NCBI GenBank assembly: GCA_000151295.1
Contig: GG745330.1
Location: 1,016,437-1,080,436 of the forward strand
Direction: 5' to 3'
Source: Allomyces macrogynus ATCC 38327
Lineage: Eukaryota; Blastocladiomycota; Blastocladiomycetes; Blastocladiales; Blastocladiaceae
DNA length: 64,000 bases
Below are positions 42,318 through 50,802 of the stretch, piece by piece (within the stretch, counting starts at the first letter, position 1; each line of letters starts with the position of its first letter). The notes under the pieces were generated by a model. That model saw only the letters and a list, made by a program, of their open reading frames with translations, made no database searches and was not told where the DNA came from. A program made the translations under genes and the position numbers.

Positions 42318-42908
42318 TGCGGCACAAGTCGCACGATGCGGGATGTGGGCCAACCGATCAGAGCGAGATGGTGGTGACTTTGACGGTTTATATCTCCCTC
42401 GGAAACGGCCGCTGTTCATTCCCACAACAGGCAGAAAATGAAGAGGACGCGGTCCTCTGCAACCCCCTTTCCGCTGCCCGCGGTTCCGTGGCGGCGGCCG
42501 ACTTTGATTGACCCACGAGAGCGCCGGTTCACGCCGCACGCCGCACGCCGCACGCTTGCGCATTTCCGCCCCGCGCGTGCGGTGGGCAGTTCAACCTGGC
42601 CAAAAGCAGATAATTGCATTTGCTGCCGGTTACGATCATCTTTTGTAGCGGGAGGTGATGGTGGTTGGTAACTTGGTTATAGTGCTGGACGTTGTGGCCG
42701 GGTGGCCTCCACTTTCGGAGGTGGATTGGCGGGAATCCGGTGCTGACCGAATCCAGGGGGTAAATAGCTCGGGCGCTGGATTGAGAAGATCGGGTCCAGG
42801 CCGAAGCCCCCCACCCTGCTCCCGCCCCTTTCGGCTTCGGAGCCGCTTCGGAATCCTGCAGACTCTCAGAGCGCTGAGCAAACACAGACAAGCAAAACAA
42901 AAAGGTAG

Positions 42909-42980
42909 TAGCGTCTGTAGGTTTCGATCCTACGACCTCAGGGTTATGAGCCCTGCGCGCTTCCTCTGCGCCAAGACGCT
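42909..42980 (-). tRNA. Initiator tRNA-Met (CAT), left arm copy
   Basis: 72 nt, no intron. The acceptor stem AGCGTCT pairs with AGACGCT. The anticodon arm GGGCTCATAACCC has three G-C pairs and anticodon CAT. The T loop is ATCGAAA rather than TTCGA, and the first pair is A1-T72. These are the marks of the eukaryotic initiator rather than elongator tRNA-Met. A run of five T follows the 3' end, a normal Pol III stop. A telomere-like AAACCCTAA motif lies just upstream. Confidence 0.96.
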
Positions 42981-42986
42981 CGAATC

Positions 42987-43010
42987 GGGTTAGGGTTTAG
43001 ATTAGGGTTT
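42987..43010 (+). repeat. Short telomere-like motif, left arm
   Basis: 24 bases made of GGGTTAGGG, TTTAGA and TTAGGGTTT, beginning a few bases from the 5' end of tRNA-iMet (which is on minus). Read on the tRNA strand it is a pair of AAACCCTAA boxes. Such boxes occur both in telomere remnants and in promoters of translation genes. Confidence 0.8.
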
Positions 43011-43606
43011 CCAAGTCCCGCATTCCCGTTGCAAGGGGCGAGCGCTCACGCTATATAAACAGGTCGTCGCATCTCCTGCACTCGAGGTCATATTCTGCTG
43101 CTGATTGGTGCCAACCGCCTCTCATATCCGCTCACCAGCGGTGCAGAGCACAAGAGGAGTCGCTCAAGCTGTGCGTGGGCCAGCACGTCATCTAAGTTGC
43201 AATTCAAGAGTGGTGCATCTGCTCCATCCAGCCACCCACCACACACTCACTGCTCACACCAACACTGACTGTTTGATGATACCTGAGGCTGTCAATGTTG
43301 GCAAAGTGGGCCAGCAGTGCGATCAGATCAAGGGGTACTTGATGCTCGTGCTTTGCAAGGACTGATGGAAAATGGACACAAAGTTGGCCCAAGAGCAGAA
43401 GAGTTGAGTGAACAGCTGATGAAATAGCTGAACAAGCTGGTGCAAGGAAACATGACATGGCAACTGCCATGATTGTGATCATTTATATAGAGTCCACATC
43501 TCTGTGCTCATGTCAACATCAGTGCCATGGGAAGGAGACAAGACAGGTTTCTAAGTCAACCCTTTGCGCCATGGCAGTGTGAGCATGGTGTGGAGACCAA
43601 GGTTCC

Positions 43607-43681
43607 GTCAGCGTGGTGTAGTCGGTTTATCACACCTGTCTCACACACAGGAGGTCCCCAGTTCGAACCTGGGCGCTGACA
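43607..43681 (+). tRNA. tRNA-Val (CAC), left arm copy
   Basis: 75 nt including the discriminator A. The acceptor GTCAGCG pairs with CGCTGAC. The anticodon arm is CCTGT-CTCACAC-ACAGG with anticodon CAC. The T arm CCCAG-TTCGAAC-CTGGG is perfect. Terminator T5 at 43710-43714. The gene keeps its CpGs although the sequence around it is CpG-poor, which argues for selection. Confidence 0.95.
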
Positions 43682-44343
43682 TCATCGAGCGGGTGCTCCT
43701 TGAACCACCTTTTTGCTTTTTCCATCTCACATGTCCCTGTTTGTGCAACAGATTTTACAACATGAGGGTTGGCATGAGAGTTGACATAAGAGTTGGCATG
43801 AGTTGGACTGGAAATGGACATGAGTGTTGACATGAAGAAATCACTGGCAGGCTTCCATTTGGTGGACCAAATAATTTTCCACACATGCTTTGTTGATTCC
43901 TTGACCAATCATCATGCTCAGCAGCCTGTGCTCTGGGCATGCTGCTGATTTGCCATGTCAGTCATGGCTGTGAGCACATGCCATGTGGCAGATCTGGACA
44001 TTAGTGAAGAATGTGTGTGCACACCTGTATTTGATCACAGTGTGATCATTGTGGAGACAACACTGTCTGCTTTGTTTGACCACGATTTTGTGCATGTGCT
44101 GCAGCACAATGTGGGGCACATACTGGCTTTGGAGGTAGCAAATGACAAACAGGTGAAGAGGGGTGGAGGATGGCTAGGGTGGAGCAGCAGTAGATTGAGT
44201 GTGCCAACAAAGCTAGCAATATCAAACCATGGCAGGGGCACAGCAACATGTGTGACATGATCCAAAGCCTCCAGGAACATTGACTATCCTGCTCCACCTT
44301 GTTGCTTGTGCAAGTCATCAAAAAGCCATCCACAAAACACAAA

Positions 44344-45381
44344 ATGAAACACCAAAGGAAGATGAGACGCCAAGATGAGGTGAGAAAGGACACAAAGAAA
44401 GCAAAATGCTGGCAGTTACACAGCAGCCAGCTTAATGGCGTCACTGATCCACTGTCAGGGCAGTCCACCCACAATAAATAGTAGCCATTGCATGCTACTT
44501 CCAGGGGAAATGCCCAGTTCCCTAGTCCACTGGGGCCAAGAAATGGCCATGGCCAGGTCACAGCCAGAGTGTCCCAGACTGCTATCACAGTTGTGGGAGT
44601 AGGATTGATGCATGCCATCAATGTGAACCAATTACACTTTGTTTGTTTTGAATTGGAGGTGATTTGAAGGCGTTGATTGATTTGGAGTGAGCAGACCTTG
44701 ATCTCAATGGTGCAAGTGACATGGTGGTGGCACTGTCTGAACAACTGTGATCATGTCACTCCCTGAGCACCCTGCTTAGTTGCTCCCAACTTTGAGGGCA
44801 AGCTGGTGCTCAAGAATGATGGGATGCACATTGAGGACACACACATTCTGTTCATTTACAGAAAGAACAAGGATGGTTACTAGTTGGGGCAGCGCCTGTG
44901 TGACCAGGTTTCCTGCCAAAGCTCTGCCCAGAACTCAGCCATGGGTCATTTTGCTTGGCCTCCACATTGTTCTTTTTGACATGGTTGTGCAACAATCATT
45001 CTTTCCTAGTCATCAAACACTTGTGGAGCACTAAATGGTTTGTGCACAAGCACTGAGTACTTGTACAGTGTGCTGGTCAAGACAGTTCTGTGCATGCTCA
45101 CAAGTGTGTCAGTTGGCAAGAAATGGAACTTTTCTGCAAGATGAAGTGGCACAAGTCGATTTACAACATGCCCCCCCCCCCCCCCCCCATTCTGCTTTGC
45201 CATTGTGCTTGATCCTATCAGGCAGATCCTTGTTGTCACTGTCACAGTCTTGCTCACTTGCAACTGGATCTTGTTCAAAGCGCACAAAGCGCTGCCAGTT
45301 CTTCAATTTTTTGCACAATAGCTTGGCTTGTTTCAGTGCACAGATCCTGCACATGCACAGCAGCTGGTTGTAGCACTTGTG
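44344..45381. other. Palindrome spacer, CpG-depleted, no recognised gene
   Basis: 1,038 bp between the arms. Like the inner parts of the arms it is poor in CpG and rich in TG and CA. It carries a run of 18 C (45171-45188). Frames are short or broken. Pieces such as FEGKLVLKNDGMHIEDTHIL (about 44790-44855) and, on minus, KKLKNWQRFVRFEQDPVAS (about 45265-45321) look protein-like, so it may be a decayed mobile element. I cannot name one. Confidence 0.6.
45171..45188. repeat. C18 homopolymer in the palindrome spacer
   Basis: Eighteen consecutive C, the longest homopolymer I noticed. Its length is likely to vary or be misread. Confidence 0.9.
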
Positions 45382-46043
45382 TTTGTGTTTTGTGGATGGC
45401 TTTTTGATGACTTGCACAAGCAACAAGGTGGAGCAGGATAGTCAATGTTCCTGGAGGCTTTGGATCATGTCACACATGTTGCTGTGCCCCTGCCATGGTT
45501 TGATATTGCTAGCTTTGTTGGCACACTCAATCTACTGCTGCTCCACCCTAGCCATCCTCCACCCCTCTTCACCTGTTTGTCATTTGCTACCTCCAAAGCC
45601 AGTATGTGCCCCACATTGTGCTGCAGCACATGCACAAAATCGTGGTCAAACAAAGCAGACAGTGTTGTCTCCACAATGATCACACTGTGATCAAATACAG
45701 GTGTGCACACACATTCTTCACTAATGTCCAGATCTGCCACATGGCATGTGCTCACAGCCATGACTGACATGGCAAATCAGCAGCATGCCCAGAGCACAGG
45801 CTGCTGAGCATGATGATTGGTCAAGGAATCAACAAAGCATGTGTGGAAAATTATTTGGTCCACCAAATGGAAGCCTGCCAGTGATTTCTTCATGTCAACA
45901 CTCATGTCCATTTCCAGTCCAACTCATGCCAACTCTTATGTCAACTCTCATGCCAACCCTCATGTTGTAAAATCTGTTGCACAAACAGGGACATGTGAGA
46001 TGGAAAAAGCAAAAAGGTGGTTCAAGGAGCACCCGCTCGATGA

Positions 46044-46118
46044 TGTCAGCGCCCAGGTTCGAACTGGGGACCTCCTGTGTGTGAGACAGGTGTGATAAAC
46101 CGACTACACCACGCTGAC
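46044..46118 (-). tRNA. tRNA-Val (CAC), right arm copy
   Basis: Identical inverted copy of 43607-43681, with the same T5 terminator on the minus strand at 46011-46015. Confidence 0.95.
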
Positions 46119-46714
46119 GGAACCTTGGTCTCCACACCATGCTCACACTGCCATGGCGCAAAGGGTTGACTTAGAAACCTGTCTTGTCTCCTTCCCATGG
46201 CACTGATGTTGACATGAGCACAGAGATGTGGACTCTATATAAATGATCACAATCATGGCAGTTGCCATGTCATGTTTCCTTGCACCAGCTTGTTCAGCTA
46301 TTTCATCAGCTGTTCACTCAACTCTTCTGCTCTTGGGCCAACTTTGTGTCCATTTTCCATCAGTCCTTGCAAAGCACGAGCATCAAGTACCCCTTGATCT
46401 GATCGCACTGCTGGCCCACTTTGCCAACATTGACAGCCTCAGGTATCATCAAACAGTCAGTGTTGGTGTGAGCAGTGAGTGTGTGGTGGGTGGCTGGATG
46501 GAGCAGATGCACCACTCTTGAATTGCAACTTAGATGACGTGCTGGCCCACGCACAGCTTGAGCGACTCCTCTTGTGCTCTGCACCGCTGGTGAGCGGATA
46601 TGAGAGGCGGTTGGCACCAATCAGCAGCAGAATATGACCTCGAGTGCAGGAGATGCGACGACCTGTTTATATAGCGTGAGCGCTCGCCCCTTGCAACGGG
46701 AATGCGGGACTTGG

Positions 46715-46738
46715 AAACCCTAATCTAAACCCTAACCC
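46715..46738 (-). repeat. Short telomere-like motif, right arm
   Basis: Inverted copy of 42987-43010, ending 6 bases before tRNA-iMet. The G-rich strands of both copies point toward the palindrome centre. Confidence 0.8.
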
Positions 46739-46744
46739 GATTCG

Positions 46745-46816
46745 AGCGTCTTGGCGCAGAGGAAGCGCGCAGGGCTCATAACCCTGAGGTCGTAGGATCG
46801 AAACCTACAGACGCTA
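46745..46816 (+). tRNA. Initiator tRNA-Met (CAT), right arm copy
   Basis: Identical inverted copy of the gene at 42909-42980. Pol III terminator T5 at 46822-46826. Same initiator features: A1-T72, three G-C pairs in the anticodon stem, and the ATCGAAA T loop. Confidence 0.96.
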
Positions 46817-47407
46817 CTACCTTTTTGTTTTGCTTGTCTGTGTTTGCTCAGCGCTCTGAGAGTCTGCAGGATTCCGAAGCGGCTCCGAAGCCGAAAGGGG
46901 CGGGAGCAGGGTGGGGGGCTTCGGCCTGGACCCGATCTTCTCAATCCAGCGCCCGAGCTATTTACCCCCTGGATTCGGTCAGCACCGGATTCCCGCCAAT
47001 CCACCTCCGAAAGTGGAGGCCACCCGGCCACAACGTCCAGCACTATAACCAAGTTACCAACCACCATCACCTCCCGCTACAAAAGATGATCGTAACCGGC
47101 AGCAAATGCAATTATCTGCTTTTGGCCAGGTTGAACTGCCCACCGCACGCGCGGGGCGGAAATGCGCAAGCGTGCGGCGTGCGGCGTGCGGCGTGAACCG
47201 GCGCTCTCGTGGGTCAATCAAAGTCGGCCGCCGCCACGGAACCGCGGGCAGCGGAAAGGGGGTTGCAGAGGACCGCGTCCTCTTCATTTTCTGCCTGTTG
47301 TGGGAATGAACAGCGGCCGTTTCCGAGGGAGATATAAACCGTCAAAGTCACCACCATCTCGCTCTGATCGGTTGGCCCACATCCCGCATCGTGCGACTTG
47401 TGCCGCA

Positions 47408-47611
47408 ATGACGACCGCATCGACCACCAACGGCCCTACCCCCACCCGCTCTATCGACCGCGACCGCGACCGCGACCGCAACTGCGCCGCGCAGTCGGCC
47501 ATGTCGATTTCTCTGCTTCGGTCGTGGATCGACGCGAGAACGGCCGCGAGACCATCGCCGTTGCCGTCAAAATGGCGGGCGCGCCCACAAGATGAAGACC
47601 GGGCGTGGTGA
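47408..47611 (+). CDS. Doubtful small ORF, right arm copy
   Basis: 67 codons from the ATG at 47408, identical to the left-arm copy. It contains an RDRDRDR stretch encoded by a CGACCG-type repeat and a Pro/Arg-rich end. TATA-like GATATAAAC at 47330-47338. No domain is seen. Confidence 0.2.
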   Translation: MTTASTTNGPTPTRSIDRDRDRDRNCAAQSAMSISLLRSWIDARTAARPSPLPSKWRARPQDEDRAW

Positions 47612-47649
47612 TGATGAATTTGATGCGCAGGCACGCGCACGCAGACAGG

Positions 47650-47651
<2 letters not shown>

Positions 47652-47680
<29 letters not shown>
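47652..47680. repeat. GA microsatellite, right arm
   Basis: Inverted counterpart of 42045-42073, same length. Confidence 0.95.
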
Positions 47681-47993
47681 GCAAGCCGAGAAAACAGAAC
47701 AGCAATTCAGATTCAGCGGATGGCTCAAAACATGGAAGCGTTACAATCAGAGACAATCATGGCCAGCGGAATACCAAGACTTTCAGCGACCAACAACAAC
47801 ACCCACCATCCAGGCGTCCAACAAATACAAACTCAGCGTCTCCAACACAACACGGCTGCACGAACGACACGAAATGACACGGCACGGCCGCGACGCGACA
47901 CCAACCGCGCGCAAGATCGCGGCGCACGTGCCGCGGATCCCCTGCAGCGAACTCCATCGACCGGCCAGATCACGCCGACCGCGGCGGCAGGTA

Positions 47994-48014
47994 GACGTGA
48001 AGTTGCTCAGCGAC
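47994..48014 (-). repeat. 21-bp FAS1 exon 1 fragment at the palindrome edge
   Basis: Exact reverse complement of 41183-41203, joined directly to the right-arm end (reverse complement of 41732). It means 41204-41731 is missing from the right copy. Beyond 48014 the sequence is unrelated to FAS1. Confidence 0.9.
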
Positions 48015-48166
48015 AGGTTTACTCCTTTGACGGTTCTCTTGAGAACGGACTCAAGCAGCGCAACAATCAATAAAGCTATCAGTGTTCAATTCGCGTCCTC
48101 AAATCTCAAGGACCCGATCCCGCACCCAGAAAACTACCAGAACTCGTTCCACACAACGGCCCTTTC

Positions 48167-50429
48167 TCACTCAAAGCGATCGAACACGTTCGGCACAGCC
48201 TTACCCTTGAAATACTCAATCACCTCATTAGCCTTGGCCGCGACCGCCTCCTTGGTGATACCGAACTTGGCATACACGGCGTCAGGCGCGCGCGACGTGC
48301 CAAATGCACGCATCCCCACCACCGCGTGCGCGTACTGCCGCCACCCGATCGTGCCGAGCGCCTCGACCGCGACGACGGGCACCCCTGGAGTCAGCACGCT
48401 CTCATGGTACGTGCGCGGCTGCGTATCAAACAGTTTTCACGACGGCATCGACACGACGCGCACGGCGAACTCGTCGAGGAGTGCGGCCGCTTCGATGGCC
48501 AGTGCGACTTCGGTGCCCGTGGCCACCAAAGCCACGGCCGGGTTCCCCACGTCTTGCAGGACGTACGCGCCGCGGCCCGTGCTCTCGGCCGACGACCCGG
48601 AGAGAACCGGCACGGCTTGACGCGACAATATCAGCGCGACCGGGATCGATGGCGCGTTGAGCGCGGCCCGGTACGCACCGACCACTTCGTTCCCATCGGC
48701 CGGCCGGAGCACCCACAAGTTTGGCGTCGCACGCAGGAGCGCAAGCGTCTCATCGGCCGGTGCGCGGGCCCGTCTTTGCCGAGCCCAATCGAGTCGTGGC
48801 TCAGCACGTACATGACGCGGTGGTGCGCGAGCGCTGCGAGCCGCACCGATGGGTACGCGTAGGTGATGAAGTTGAGAAACGTGGCGGCAAACGGACGGAC
48901 CAGACCGTGCGCGGCGAGCCCGTTGCAAATGGCCGCCATCCCGTGCTCGCGAACGCCGAACCGCACGTACCGACCTTCGTACGCGCCGTGCGCGTTGCCC
49001 GTCGCCTGGAAGCCGATTTGACGACGTCAGATCGGCCGACCCGCCCATCAGGTCCGGAATGAGGTCGCCTAAGATCCCGAGCACTTGGCCCGACCACTTG
49101 CGCGTCGCCGCCGGCGCGTCCTTGGTCGAAAACGTCGGCATCTTCTCGCGGATCCCGTCCGGCAACCTGCCCGCGGCACGCCGCTCAAAATCGGCCGCCA
49201 AAAAGAGGTACTTGTTCTTATACTCTTCGAACGCGCGTTGCCAGTTGGCCTCGGCCTCCTGCCCGCGCGCGCGCACCGCCGCGTACAGTTCGCGAACCGT
49301 GTAGGACACGACAAATGCCGCGCCCGGGTCGAAGCCGAGTTGCTGCTTGACGCGCTTGACGTCGTCGACGCCCAGCGCCGACCCGTGCACCTTGTCCGTC
49401 CCGGCCTTGCTTGACCCGAACCCGATCGTCGTCGTGACCTTGATCAGCGTCGGGCGGTCGGTTACGCGGTGCGCCTCGGCGAGCGCAGCGACCAGCGCCG
49501 ACTGGTCGATCGCGTCGCCGTGCGGGACGGAGAGCGTGTGCCACCCGAAGGCCTCGACGCGCTGGCAGACGTTTTCGGTGAACGCCTGTGCAAAAATGGC
49601 ATTAAATGCCACGTCAGGACCCGACAGCGCGAGCACGCCCAAGAAAATACAGTAGCCGTACCAAGTCTGTCGTCCCGTCAATCTTGTTGTCGTCGTACAG
49701 CTCAATCAGCTTGCCCAGCTTCCAGTGGCCCGCGAGCGACATGGCCTCTGCGCTCACGCCCTCCTGCAGGCAACCGTCGCCCAGGATCACGTATGTGTAG
49801 TGGTCAACGATCTTGGGCGCGTCGGGCCGGTTGAACGTCGCGGCCAAGTGCGCCTCGGCCATGGCGAGACCAACGGCGTTCGCGATCCCTTGCCCGAGCG
49901 GGCCCGCTATCAGCTCAACGACGGGCGTCATGTGCGATTCGGGGTGCCCTGGGGTCCTAGAAACGCGTTCGGGGGGCCAGCTTGGCAGTCGCGAGAGGTA
50001 ACGCGCTGCTGGGTGAAATGTACTTGGAGTCGAGCTGCCGGTACCGCTTCAGGTCGTCCAGCGCAATGTCGTACCCGAGCAAGTGCAGCAGAATGTACTG
50101 CAGGCAGCACGCGTGCCCATTCTACAGGAGGAACCGGTCGCGGTCGGCCTACAATCGCGGCAGTGAGTCGGGCGCTGATCGCCGCATTGATCACGCTCGG
50201 TCGGCTGGGCACCAACATGCACCCATCTCGGGTTGCTCGGGTTCGCGCGCAAGAACCGCGTGAGAGCGTGTGCCCGGCCGGCGCAAGCCCCATGGGCGCG
50301 CCCGGATGGCCCGGCGGTCTGCACCATGTCGGCTGCCAGACACCGGATCGTGTTGATGACCGTCGCGTCGGCGGGCCTGAAGGGCATGCCGGGACCGCGC
50401 GAAGCGGGCGTGGATGCAGATTCGGTCAT
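48167..50429 (-). pseudogene. TKT: Transketolase, damaged (two stops, four frameshifts)
   Basis: Exons on the minus strand: 50223-50429, 50024-50148, 49662-49956, 48167-49585. Landmarks are unmistakable: [69 protein letters not shown] (thiamine diphosphate binding GDG), [38 protein letters not shown] and VPVVAVEALGTIGW. Transketolase moves two-carbon units in the pentose phosphate pathway. Defects: an extra base at 50310-50312 and a missing base at about 50261-50266; TAG at 50122-50124 where the SNGHA serine is expected; an extra base at about 49013-49018 and a missing one (or four) at about 48757-48762; TGA at 48437-48439 where Trp is usual. Frames cancel in pairs, and the ideal length is 681 residues, the normal family length. 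Either a young pseudogene or a poor consensus; the gene lies 152 bp from the palindrome copy. Confidence 0.85.
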
Positions 50430-50802
50430 GGTGCGTCGAGTGTCGATGCGCGTGCCTGCTGCAGAGTCGTGCTGCCGACTACGAGTTGGTGATCGCGGCG
50501 GCGGTGGGGCGAGAGGGGGAGAGAGCGCAGCAGCTGGTGCGACGCGACACGGCCGTGACCCAACTCCCGCCGCGCCTCCAGCACAACCTGCGCTCTCACC
50601 CAGATGTGCTGCTGGCACGCACCGCCGCGGTGATCGTCGCATTGGCAAAGAGCAAAAGTGTTTATCGGTGCAAATCAGCAAGCAGGCCTGGGGGGATAGA
50701 GCACAAGGAAAGAAAATCAAAAAGATATCCGCCACCAAAAGTACAAAAAGTGGCCGCCAGGACGAGCAAACGACGACGACAAACGACGATCACGACCAGT
50801 CG
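50430..50802. other. Intergenic region upstream of transketolase
   Basis: About 370 bp between tandem minus-strand genes. The right part (50640-50790) is A-rich on plus and may be the 3' UTR of the bHLH-like gene, read on the minus strand. No gene is seen. Confidence 0.45.

Larger units (their letters stand above)
41732..44343 (+). repeat. Left arm of 2.6-kb inverted repeat (palindrome)
   Basis: Positions x here pair with 89725-x in the right arm. The boundary bases were checked directly: identity runs from 41732 (pairs with 47993) to 44343 (pairs with 45382), and breaks one base beyond on each side. All open frames in the arms match in length and translation, so there are no indels and few or no substitutions. 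Contents left to right: the last 24 coding bases of the FAS1 gene, a CT microsatellite (42045-42073), a GC-rich part, tRNA-iMet, a telomere-like motif, a TATA-like CTATATAAAC near 43052, then a CpG-poor part with tRNA-Val. Confidence 0.96.
45382..47993 (-). repeat. Right arm of 2.6-kb inverted repeat (palindrome)
   Basis: Inverted copy of 41732-44343. The outer end stops inside sequence that corresponds to the 3' end of the FAS1 coding region and is followed at once by a 21-bp match to FAS1 exon 1 (47994-48014). The left arm adjoins an intact FAS1 gene, while this arm has only scraps of it, so this arm is the derived copy. Confidence 0.96.

Noticed and set aside
44046..44744. 232-codon minus-strand frame in the palindrome
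   Set aside because: Lies in CpG-depleted DNA, has no recognisable domain, and crosses the arm/spacer boundary.
42987..46738. Telomere fusion as the origin of the palindrome
   Set aside because: Motifs are 24 bases, 3.7 kb apart, and lie next to tRNA genes; the FAS1 debris explains the origin better.
47496..47595. GHVDFSASV string resembling the translation GTPase G3 region
   Set aside because: The match is about six residues and nothing else of a GTPase is present nearby.
41732..47993. A single long-TIR transposon
   Set aside because: The outer ends fall inside FAS1 coding sequence, so the arms are duplicated chromosomal DNA rather than element termini.
50122..50159. Treating the TAG in transketolase as an intron acceptor
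   Set aside because: The bases before it encode ADRDRFLL, the conserved residues that precede SNGHA, so they belong to the exon.
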